Shown: positions 8,117 through 13,788, counted from the first letter of the stretch. The stretch: 16,935 nt of DNA from Syntrophomonas sp. UBA5432 (GCA_002424365.1 DIRQ01000127.1:1-16935); one strand, 5' to 3'. Numbers and translations: made by a program. The notes: generated by a model from the letters alone, not told the origin.

Positions 8117-8212
8117 ATCTCCTTTTCACAATACGGGAAGGCGTAGCACTTTCGTACTATACCCAGGTCTGAGTTCCATAGTATACACCTTAGGATAAAC
8201 AGACTCGGAGAT
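8117..8212 (-). ncRNA. Moco/Tuco-like riboswitch aptamer in the hypA leader
   Basis: On the minus strand a closing helix ATCTCC (8212-8207) / GGAGAT (8122-8117) bounds a three-way junction. The second helix is GTCTG (8204-8200) / CAGAC (8171-8167), capped by CCTAAG (8194-8189) and TATGG (8180-8176), the exact 11-nt GAAA-tetraloop receptor. The third helix has GGG/CCC at its base and TAGTAC-GAAA-GTGCTA (8159-8144). A GAAA loop plus its receptor in adjacent helices, CTCCGAG at the 5' side and GCCTTCCCG...GAAAAGGAG at the 3' side fit what I recall of the molybdenum/tungsten cofactor riboswitch class. The structure is seen in the sequence; the class assignment is from memory of the consensus. It is not a cobalamin riboswitch (no conserved B12 box) and does not look like 6S RNA. 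Confidence 0.62.
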
Positions 8213-8338
8213 ATTATGTGTTGCTAACTGCAATTTTTTCTTAGAAAACCCGGCAAGCCTCTCCCTTGCCAATTAACTAATATTCCTACTGTAGACTGTC
8301 ATTCCTTGACATCCTTACATAGTATCACAACAATATAC

Positions 8339-8367
8339 ATTCTATATGAATTTAAAAAATCCTACAA
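8339..8367 (-). promoter_or_regulatory. Candidate promoter for the hypA leader RNA
   Basis: On the minus strand TTGTAG (8367-8362), a 17-nt AT-rich spacer and TAGAAT (8344-8339) form a plausible sigma-A promoter. The transcript would begin near 8332, about 120 nt before the aptamer. Between them lies a small hairpin GGCAAG/CTTGCC (8270-8252). The hexamers are imperfect and a later start is possible. Confidence 0.35.
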
Positions 8368-8440
8368 AATACGCATAATTTTTTTAGCTTGTTTCATCTA
8401 TCTTATTGTATCTTCCCTTTTTTGACAAGCTTTATATCAC

Positions 8441-8467
8441 GGGGATACCCTGAAGGGCACACGCGGT
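8441..8467. repeat. Copy 1 of dispersed 27-bp repeat
   Basis: This 27-bp segment, starting GGGGATACCCT and ending CACACGCGGT, recurs at 11812-11838 with a single A/G difference. The inner CCCT/AGGG can pair. Here the copy is solitary; at 11804-11851 it is framed by GGGTGAC/GTCACCC arms. Confidence 0.7.
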
Positions 8468-8508
8468 CCTTTTGATATATTTTATTTCCTGTACAGGAGC
8501 AGGTAATC

Positions 8509-8606
8509 TGTAGGGGCGAACCCATGTGTTCGCCCGCGGGTAGGCAATTCATTAGCCGATAAGTATAAGGAACCCCGGTGGGCAGACACATGGGTCTGCC
8601 CCTACA
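8509..8606. repeat. 98-bp MITE-like inverted repeat
   Basis: The ends TGTAGGGGC and GCCCCTACA are perfect inverted repeats. The 27-bp arms match apart from a few central bases (CGAA against CAGA). Each arm is also a hairpin by itself: GGGCGAA/TTCGCCC on the left and GGGCAGA/TCTGCCC on the right, both enclosing a CCCATGTG/CACATGGG loop. No transposase and no clear target-site duplication are visible. A 12-bp perfect palindrome (TCCTGTACAGGA, 8487-8498) lies just before it. The sequence has no credible coding content. Confidence 0.65.
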
Positions 8607-8615
8607 AAACCTTAC

Positions 8616-8699
8616 CCCCTAACCTCTCACTCCTAACCCCTCACTCCTAGCTCCTAGCTCCTCACTCCTAACCCCTAACTCCTAACTCTCCACTCTTCA
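8616..8699. repeat. Degenerate CTCCTAACC/CTCCTAGCT tandem tract
   Basis: About 84 bp consist of irregular tandem units such as CTCCTAACCC, CTCACTC and CTCCTAG. The tract starts immediately after the cbiO stop codon (TAG, 8702-8700) as read on the minus strand. A short piece of the same type in the opposite orientation (GAGGTTAGGGGTTAGGGG) is at 15740-15757. It is non-coding; its origin is unknown to me. Confidence 0.7.
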
Positions 8700-9497
8700 C
8701 TAATTATGAACATAGCGATGAACGTGTTGCCCTTCTCCATGTACATGGCAGTACTCATCAATCAGGTTTACCTTTTGGAGCAGGTTGCGGTCAGATAGAA
8801 CTTCAGAGGTAGGTCCATCATATACCAGCTGGTGTTGTTCTGATAAAACCAGGGCTCTGTGGGACAAAGCATGGGCTAATTCCAGGTTGTGAGTGGAGGT
8901 AATTATAGTACAACCCCTGCGATTCAGTTCCAGTAAAAGATCTATCAGCCACCTCTGGGTGCGCGGGTCCAGACCATTAGTTGGTTCATCCAGAATCAAT
9001 ACTTCCGGGTTCAAAACTAAGACCGAAGCCACTGCCACCTTTTTCTTCTCTCCGCCGCTTAATAAATAGGGGGACCTTTCCTGCAATTCCTCTAGCTTTA
9101 GCATATGGATTACATCATTTACCCTTTGTTTAATTTCAGTCTTACTAAGAGCTAACTGTATAGGTCCAAAGGCAATCTCATCCCACACCCGGGTAGTAAA
9201 CAGCTGGGCATCAGAATTCTGGAAAATAAACCCCACCCGGCGGTGGAACTCCTGGGCAATGCGGTCATTTTCCATAATTTCTTCATTTATTTCCCGGCCA
9301 AAGGCTTCAAACCTACCTTCATCCGGAAAGACCAGACCACATAATATCTTAAGTAAGGTCGATTTACCGGAACCATTAGCACCCAGCAGGCAAATACTTT
9401 CCCCTTTATTAATCTTTAAGTTTAAATTACGGAATACCTCTATCCCCCTGCCGTAAGTAAAACCTACTCCCTGTAAATCAAACAGCAGATTAACCAA
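8700..9497 (-). CDS. cbiO: ECF transporter ATPase CbiO/NikO (Ni/Co import)
   Basis: ATP-binding subunit of the energy-coupling-factor Ni/Co importer. The open frame runs up to 9638, but I place the start at TTG 9497-9495: GGAGG sits 7 nt upstream, and the protein then begins VNLLFDLQGVGFTY as in CbiO. The upstream 47 codons have no similarity to the family and include repeat-like DNA. The resulting 265 aa carry the Walker A GANGSGKST (39-47), the Q-loop Gln93, the signature LSGGE (146-150) and Walker B VLILDEP (166-172), followed by DPRTQ. The C-terminal tail is His-rich (CHVHGEGQHVHRYVHN), possibly a metal-binding or sensing tail. It is the last gene of the importer operon and ends in TAG directly followed by a tandem repeat. 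Confidence 0.93.
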   Translation of the reverse strand: MVNLLFDLQGVGFTYGRGIEVFRNLNLKINKGESICLLGANGSGKSTLLKILCGLVFPDEGRFEAFGREINEEIMENDRIAQEFHRRVGFIFQNSDAQLFTTRVWDEIAFGPIQLALSKTEIKQRVNDVIHMLKLEELQERSPYLLSGGEKKKVAVASVLVLNPEVLILDEPTNGLDPRTQRWLIDLLLELNRRGCTIITSTHNLELAHALSHRALVLSEQHQLVYDGPTSEVLSDRNLLQKVNLIDEYCHVHGEGQHVHRYVHN

Positions 9498-9619
9498 GGA
9501 ATATCCTCCAATCTTTGCTTCGTCTTCAATAAGTATTATACAGTTATCTGGTACAATATTCCTCCAACCTGAGGAGATAATAGGAGGAAGGAAATGAGGG
9601 GACCGATTCCTGGCGCTAC

Positions 9620-10459
9620 TTATTGGCCGATGTAACAACGGGCGGTCATGGCCTGGTATACTTCTTCAGCCATTATCATGCTTTTGGCGAACAAGGTGCC
9701 AATGGACGAACCTACCTGGACCTGCTGACGGCGTAAGGATAAGCTACCTACGGTACGCATTTTACGGGCTTCAAACATTTCCAGAGAAAGCATAAGCAAC
9801 AGAACCAGATAACGGTAAGTCATTTCAATTAACATTACGAATAACGCTGGTATGCCAAGCATACGCACAGACCTTAGTAAACTAGATACTGGTGTAGTTA
9901 CTGCCAATAATACCCCCAGGGAAAGGGATAAGCCTACTCGTAAAAACAAGTATAATGCAGCCGTGGCACCCTGCCGGCTGATAAATATACTCTGCGGCAG
10001 CTTATATCCCCACAGATATAGCGGTTCACTGAAACGGTGCAATACCAATAATGGTATACCATCATTAAACAAGTTAAACATTCCCGGTACAGCTATCAGA
10101 AGAGTAATCAAGGGAATAAAGGCCCAGGTATTTAGCTGCATTTTAAGAACTGGCAAACGGGAAAAATGCATCAATATCAAGGTTAGTACCCAAAGACCCA
10201 ACAAAATCTCCAGCTCACGGGTAAGCCCGGCTATGAGTATTAAACTAATAGTAGTGATTAATTTAATACGAGGATCAATCTGCTGTAGTAAGCCATTTTG
10301 GCGGGCATAATATTCACTCATGCGCTCGCTGGACAGGCCTTTTTGCAACTCCCGTAATGTTTTGCGCAAAAAGCCCATCCTGCTGCCACCCTTACTCCGT
10401 AAGCTAACCTCTTTATATTGTTCTGTACCCATCCAGTCTGGTATAAATACTTTATCCAT
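9620..10459 (-). CDS. cbiQ: ECF transporter transmembrane subunit CbiQ/NikQ
   Basis: Membrane T-component (EcfT family) that couples the ATPase to the metal-binding S-component. The 279-aa protein has about five hydrophobic helices, a YARQNGLLQQIDPRIKL segment typical of CbiQ near residues 51-67, and the coupling region ending AMTARCYIGQ. In the family this last signature is usually Ala-Arg-Gly; here the Gly is Cys275. The ATG follows a GGAGGATTAAAC ribosome site that begins just outside a 62-bp palindromic repeat separating this gene from the CbiN-like gene. The N-terminal 45 residues before the family domain are longer than usual, and ATG codons at 28 or 46 are alternatives. Confidence 0.9.
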   Translation of the reverse strand: MDKVFIPDWMGTEQYKEVSLRSKGGSRMGFLRKTLRELQKGLSSERMSEYYARQNGLLQQIDPRIKLITTISLILIAGLTRELEILLGLWVLTLILMHFSRLPVLKMQLNTWAFIPLITLLIAVPGMFNLFNDGIPLLVLHRFSEPLYLWGYKLPQSIFISRQGATAALYLFLRVGLSLSLGVLLAVTTPVSSLLRSVRMLGIPALFVMLIEMTYRYLVLLLMLSLEMFEARKMRTVGSLSLRRQQVQVGSSIGTLFAKSMIMAEEVYQAMTARCYIGQ

Positions 10460-10472
10460 GTTTAATCCTCCA

Positions 10473-10534
10473 GGTGACAGGGGACGGTTCCTGTCACCTC
10501 TTAGGAGGTGACACAGGAACCGTCCCCTGTCACC
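10473..10534. repeat. 62-bp inverted pair of REP-like palindromes (BIME-like)
   Basis: Two units face each other across a TTA spacer (10501-10503). Each unit has GGTGAC(A)CAGG-type arms around a GGGGACGGTT/AACCGTCCCC core. The left unit (10473-10498) has perfect 9-bp arms GGTGACAGG/CCTGTCACC; the right unit (10507-10534) is its inverse with a 2-nt insertion. RNA of either strand could form one long hairpin. It lies between the CbiN-like gene and cbiQ without a T-tract. A third copy is at 13283-13320. Confidence 0.85.
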
Positions 10535-10548
10535 TTACCCCGTACTTT

Positions 10549-10863
10549 TTAGTCCCTGGCCAGGCGATAGAAAATAGATATTACCAGGACTACCAGAAGT
10601 ACCCCTACTACAGCTGAAATAATATATCCTGCGGTCGCCTGGCCAAAGCCGGCATTCATTCCGGGAACTGAATAATCAGGCAGGAGAACATATTGCCAGA
10701 AGTCGGCAAATTTGGCCAGCCCGGCAGGGATGAACCCAACTTCATCAGCCAATTCATCCAGGCCCCATTCCCCAAATGCCGTACCTGTCGCCAGCAGTCC
10801 CAACGGCGATAAAATAATGAGTACCAGTAAGCCCCACCACAAGTTTTTATAGGTTTTAAGCAT
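10549..10863 (-). CDS. cbiN: CbiN-like PDGLE-domain subunit of the Ni/Co ECF importer
   Basis: Small accessory membrane protein of 104 aa in the CbiN/NikN position. It has two hydrophobic helices (about 9-28 and 78-99) joined by an external loop. The segment SPLGLLATGTAFGEWGLDEL (19-38) is like PDGLE-type proteins found with CbiM in Firmicutes, rather than classic CbiN. The ATG overlaps the end of cbiM by 8 nt, so the two are translationally coupled. Some genomes carry this module fused to the CbiM C-terminus, which supports a role in metal loading. The precise family name is less certain than the role. Confidence 0.78.
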   Translation of the reverse strand: MLKTYKNLWWGLLVLIILSPLGLLATGTAFGEWGLDELADEVGFIPAGLAKFADFWQYVLLPDYSVPGMNAGFGQATAGYIISAVVGVLLVVLVISIFYRLARD

Positions 10864-11575
10864 GGCTTCCTACCCCCTTACCATTACCAGCTATCCATTT
10901 GGGACTATCTGCCAGCAGAGCCGGATAATTCTTACCCACAAACCAGAGAGCGATAACTGTAACTAATCCTTCAACTGGACCAGCCAGTATAATATGCTCC
11001 GACATCATTGTCGCTACAGCTACTTTAATGGAATACATAAAATATAACGGCGTACCATCAGCAGCCTGGAATAGGTGATACTGAGCTCCAAACATCAAAG
11101 CCGTAGTCAGTGCGGCAATGTTTAGCCCCACATAACTTCCTATAAATGCAGCTGCCATCCCTCGTCCGGATAACTTATCAGCCGCTCCTTTGATTAGTTT
11201 GTAAGTATAATACCCGGCAAAAGACATAACAAAAGCAATATTAAAACAATTGGCCCCTACTGCCAGTATACCGCCATCACCAAACACCAGGGCTTGAATA
11301 ATTAATGCTACCGATACCCCCAAACAGGCTGCCCATGGCCCCAGAAGTATCGCCAGCAATACCGCCCCGACGGCATGTGCTGAACTCCCCCCCGGTACCG
11401 GCAAGTTAAACATCATAATGACAAATGAAAACGCTGCCCCGGCAGCCAATACCGGAATTTGCTTTTTTTTCAGGTCGTTCTTAACCTTATTAGCTGCCAC
11501 CCCCAGCACCGGAACCATGACTGCAATCATCGGTATCGCAGTCTGCGGACTTAAGTAACCATCTGGAATATGCAT
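10856..11575 (-). CDS. cbiM: Ni/Co-binding S-component CbiM/NikM of an ECF importer
   Basis: Substrate-specific membrane subunit, 239 aa with several hydrophobic helices. It begins MHIPDGYLSP: the free N-terminus and His2 are metal ligands in NikM/CbiM structures, and the third ligand His67 is present (SSAHAVG). Family motifs FNLPVPGGSSAHAVG and LVFGDGGILAVGANCFN are intact. A strong GGGGAGGG site precedes the ATG. Motifs do not separate nickel from cobalt. Neighbouring hydrogenase, HypA/B and CooT-like genes, and no cobalamin genes or B12 riboswitch in view, favour nickel (inference). The leader contains a terminator-like hairpin. Confidence 0.93.
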   Translation of the reverse strand: MHIPDGYLSPQTAIPMIAVMVPVLGVAANKVKNDLKKKQIPVLAAGAAFSFVIMMFNLPVPGGSSAHAVGAVLLAILLGPWAACLGVSVALIIQALVFGDGGILAVGANCFNIAFVMSFAGYYTYKLIKGAADKLSGRGMAAAFIGSYVGLNIAALTTALMFGAQYHLFQAADGTPLYFMYSIKVAVATMMSEHIILAGPVEGLVTVIALWFVGKNYPALLADSPKWIAGNGKGVGSHA

Positions 11576-11621
11576 TCTTAACCCTCCCCATTAGAACTTG
11601 CATTTTACCCGGTAAAAACAG

Positions 11622-11670
11622 AAAAAACCATGATAAGCATACTGGATTCATCCCAGTCCTGCCTTCATGG
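11622..11670 (-). terminator. Terminator-like hairpin in the cbiM leader (possible attenuator)
   Basis: On the minus strand CCATGA (11670-11665) pairs with TCATGG (11633-11628), enclosing ACTGG/CCAGT (11657-11653/11645-11641), and is followed by six T residues (11627-11622). It ends 46 nt before the cbiM ATG and 181 nt after the stop of the upstream gene. It could end the upstream transcript or act as a conditional attenuator. I do not recognise a known riboswitch consensus here. Confidence 0.5.
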
Positions 11671-11719
11671 CCTCTTTAATTCTTTATTCTCTTTTTACCC
11701 AAACAACTAACTGTATATT

Positions 11720-11738
11720 CAACACCTTCGTGGTGCTG
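11720..11738. repeat. Small hairpin in the cbiM leader
   Basis: CAACACC (11720-11726) pairs with GGTGCTG (11732-11738) around TTCGT, a 7-bp stem with one G-U pair when transcribed leftwards. There is no T-tract. The rest of 11576-11803 is AT-rich and shows no gene. The core CCTTCGTGG also occurs at 13860-13868. Confidence 0.5.
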
Positions 11739-11803
11739 TTTAACTTTTGTATTTCTACATTAAAATTGAATTTCCTGCAAATATAGCAAAAAAATTACGC
11801 AAT

Positions 11804-11851
11804 GGGTGACTGGGGATACCCTAAAGGGCACACGCGGTTCCTGTGTCACCC
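11804..11851. repeat. REP-like element fused to the CooT-DUF4198 stop codon
   Basis: Arms GGGTGAC (11804-11810) and GTCACCC (11845-11851) are perfect inverted repeats. The inside is the 27-bp dispersed repeat also found at 8441-8467 plus CGGTTCCTGTGTCACC, which matches one side of the REP-like units at 10473 and 13283. Its last base is the G of the TAG stop codon of the upstream gene, as read on the minus strand. Confidence 0.75.
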
Positions 11852-12645
11852 TAGAAACTCTTCATCAAAGTAAAGGTACTGGTGATGCCCTCATGGCTAA
11901 CAGTAAACAGGTAATTGCCCCGGGCAGTGAGATAGAGCCTGGTTTTACCTTCGCTGTCAGTAGTCAAATGATGGGGATAATCCCGGTTTTGGGTTCCGGA
12001 ATAGGTAGCTCTAACCTCTGCACCGGTCAGTGGTTCCCCGTCTTTTAGTACCTGAATTTCATAGTTCTCACCCATACGGGCATGGCTGTAATTGCTGGGG
12101 ACAATCTCAAGGGGTAAACCCAGCGGTTCTAGCCCATGGTGGTGGTGATGTCCTATTTCAACTATCAATTTGGCATAAAGCTTATCCTCTTCATTTACAT
12201 AAATCTGGATTAGTCCGTCAGTTTCCTGACCCAGAATAAGATTTTTGGACTCGTCGTGTTCATGTAAATGGAGTTCGCGCTTATCGCCATCAGTTACAAC
12301 AAAAGCCTTAATGTTCTGCAAACTTGCTGTAGAGTCAACCTTCATATTGTAGCCCTTAAGCAATTTCAAGCTTACTTCTTCACCCTCATGGAAATGGCCA
12401 TGGTCGGTATCAGGTTCCAGCCAAATTTCCAGCTCCCGTACCGTGGCTGCTTCCTTAACCTCCTCCAGTATAATCCGGTGGTGCACCAGTTCCATTTCCC
12501 GTATACGGGCCTTAACTACCCTGCGCTCGCCAAAAATACTCTCCATAAAGATGTTATTCTCTTCTCCGGGAATAATGCGATCCACTTTCTCCATTAACAG
12601 TTCTTCGCCACCGCCACGGTCAATATAGACATTGGCTTCACACAT
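11851..12645 (-). CDS. CooT-like nickel-binding domain fused to a His-rich DUF4198-like domain
   Basis: 264 aa with two parts. Residues 1-62 look like the small CooT protein (MCEANVYI, acidic and basic strand pattern, REMELVHHRIILEE end); in CooT, Cys2 is the nickel ligand. Residues about 70-264 resemble DUF4198 (a nickel-transport-associated beta-sandwich): SHARMGENYEIQVLKDGEPL, ATYSG, TTDSEGKTRLYL, ARGNYLFTVS. Histidine clusters lie at DHGHFH (81-86), HLHEH (126-130), HHHHH (166-170) and 225-226. No signal peptide or membrane helix is seen, although DUF4198 proteins are usually exported, so a cytosolic role is likely. It overlaps the FmdE gene by one base (TAATG) after GGAGGTGA and precedes cbiM. 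A nickel store or chaperone feeding HypA/B, or a sensor for the importer, is inferred. Confidence 0.8.
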   Translation of the reverse strand: MCEANVYIDRGGGEELLMEKVDRIIPGEENNIFMESIFGERRVVKARIREMELVHHRIILEEVKEAATVRELEIWLEPDTDHGHFHEGEEVSLKLLKGYNMKVDSTASLQNIKAFVVTDGDKRELHLHEHDESKNLILGQETDGLIQIYVNEEDKLYAKLIVEIGHHHHHGLEPLGLPLEIVPSNYSHARMGENYEIQVLKDGEPLTGAEVRATYSGTQNRDYPHHLTTDSEGKTRLYLTARGNYLFTVSHEGITSTFTLMKSF

Positions 12646-13250
12646 TAAGCTTCACCTCCGCGCTTATTGTAACAGGGTATACACAGAATTCCGGTTTCCG
12701 TCTGCCGGGTCCGAGTTTCCATAACCCCTTCACCACAGGCAGCACATTGCCGGGTACCATGTATCTGAGCTTTACCTGGCATTTTAAGTTCGACATCCTC
12801 CCAGGTAAAAAGGTCCTCCAAGGGCATGGTCATAATTTTTTCAAAAAGAACCCCGATCAAGTTTTCCTTTTCCGCTGCTTCTTCTTCGTTTAAGGCTTCC
12901 TTGCGGTTTAACTGGCGGAAACGTTCCGACTCTCTAAAAGAAGTAGCCCCATATTTCTGAGCTATACGAACCGCCCTGTTCTTATTCCGGCTGGCAACAG
13001 TGTATACATTTTTCCCATAGTCATTAAATATTAGATTGCCCTTACCAAAAGTACAGCCCAGTATGGCCTGAATGGCGTCTACACCGCAGGAATCAGTCTC
13101 TACAATAGCTAGTAATTCTTCATCATAATCCGGGGATACATCCAGATGTTTCTGGGCAAACTCGGCAGCTCTTACCCCAATTAAAAGACCGGGACAAATG
13201 TGACCGTGAAACTGAATAGCCAGTTCCAGTGGCGGCATGTTTTTGCACAT
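12645..13250 (-). CDS. FmdE-family protein with C-terminal zinc ribbon
   Basis: 201 aa from the ATG at 13250-13248, chosen because AAAGGTGAG lies 6 nt upstream and the protein then starts MCKNMPPLELAIQFHGHICPG. The open frame continues 23 codons upstream, but those codons are made of a REP-like repeat and are not protein-like. FmdE family motifs: HGHICPGLLIGVRAA (15-29), ETDSCGVDAIQAILGCTFGKGN and a Phe/Tyr-rich middle; a CAACG...CIPC zinc ribbon closes the protein. FmdE was named from formylmethanofuran dehydrogenase operons, but its function is unsettled and many copies sit with metal transport genes. The one-base overlap with the CooT-DUF4198 gene suggests they work together. Confidence 0.88.
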   Translation of the reverse strand: MCKNMPPLELAIQFHGHICPGLLIGVRAAEFAQKHLDVSPDYDEELLAIVETDSCGVDAIQAILGCTFGKGNLIFNDYGKNVYTVASRNKNRAVRIAQKYGATSFRESERFRQLNRKEALNEEEAAEKENLIGVLFEKIMTMPLEDLFTWEDVELKMPGKAQIHGTRQCAACGEGVMETRTRQTETGILCIPCYNKRGGEA

Positions 13251-13282
13251 ATTATTCTCACCTTTCCGATTAATAGAGGGCA

Positions 13283-13320
13283 GGTGACACAGGAACCGTC
13301 CCCTGTCACCTCCTGTCACC
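13283..13320. repeat. REP-like palindrome copy fused to the DUF3842 stop codon
   Basis: A full unit (13283-13310) with GGTGACACAGG/CCCTGTCACC arms around AACCGTCC is identical to the right unit at 10507-10534. It is followed by a partial extra copy TCCTGTCACC (13311-13320). Base 13320 is the last base of the DUF3842 TAG stop on the minus strand. The element fills the gap to the FmdE gene. Confidence 0.85.
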
Positions 13321-13745
13321 TACTTTACAAATGTCTGGTTATAAAATTGCCTTATCCGGGCGACCAGGTGATCAACCTGGATGGGCAGTGGTTCATCAAT
13401 AGTACCAGGTACTTCTATATTATAACGATTGAGCGGGATAAGCAGCTTAATAGCCCTACTGGAAGCAATAGCCTCCGCCATTGCCGGAGTTAGTTCTCCC
13501 AGATAAGAATTTGCTGCCAGTATAGCTAGAGAACCAGCGATAACATCAGCCCCGGCCACGCTTTTTATAACTGCATTTTCTCCGGTTGCCCCCTCATTGG
13601 CACCAGCTTTTAGCATCAAGGATGTAGCTATGGAATTAGTCCCCAGTCCAATAATTTCACAGGAATCGCCCATTTCCTTACGCAGCTTCTCCACTATGAC
13701 TCGTCCAATTCCGCCTCCCTGACCATCAACTACCGCTATTCGCAA
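13320..13745 (-). CDS. DUF3842-family protein
   Basis: 141 aa starting at TTG 13745-13743, chosen because GGAGGT lies 6 nt upstream, because the family begins with this RIAVVDGQGGGIG segment, and because an extended -10 promoter (13788-13780) lies downstream of the farthest ATG (13826) and just upstream of the one at 13778. The N-terminus looks like a Rossmann-type nucleotide-binding loop (VVDGQGGGIGRVI). Further conserved-looking segments are GLGTNSIATSLMLKAGANEGATGENA and VAGADVIAGSLAI. Function is unknown. It opens the leftward operon with FmdE, CooT-DUF4198 and the importer, so a part in metal homeostasis is plausible but unproven. No signal peptide or membrane helix is present from this start. 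Confidence 0.8.
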   Translation of the reverse strand: MRIAVVDGQGGGIGRVIVEKLRKEMGDSCEIIGLGTNSIATSLMLKAGANEGATGENAVIKSVAGADVIAGSLAILAANSYLGELTPAMAEAIASSRAIKLLIPLNRYNIEVPGTIDEPLPIQVDHLVARIRQFYNQTFVK

Positions 13746-13779
13746 CCCTTTACCTCCATTTTTCCTTTTAACTGCCATT

Positions 13780-13788
13780 AGTATAACA
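13780..13788 (-). promoter_or_regulatory. Extended -10 promoter of the DUF3842-FmdE-CooT-cbiMNQO operon
   Basis: On the minus strand TGT-TATACT matches an extended -10 (TGn plus TATACT, one mismatch to TATAAT); no good -35 is visible at 16-18 nt. The start would be near 13773, giving a leader of about 28 nt before the TTG at 13745. I see no metal-repressor palindrome around it. Confidence 0.5.

Noticed and set aside
8020..8212. 6S RNA or cobalamin riboswitch
   Set aside because: No long single hairpin with central bubble as in 6S RNA, and no B12-box-like sequence; the tetraloop/receptor three-way junction fits Moco-type RNA better.
8403..8591. 62-codon leftward open frame
   Set aside because: Translates the 98-bp MITE-like element and 27-bp repeat; not a protein gene.
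8616..8699. CRISPR array
   Set aside because: Units are short, irregular and contiguous, without unique spacers of constant length.
9498..9638. 47-codon N-terminal extension of CbiO from an ATG at 9638
   Set aside because: No family similarity, overlaps cbiQ and repeat-like DNA, and a well-placed GGAGG before TTG 9497 explains the start.
13251..13319. 23-codon extension of the FmdE protein
   Set aside because: Encoded by the REP-like palindrome; the ATG at 13250 has a proper ribosome site and the normal family start.
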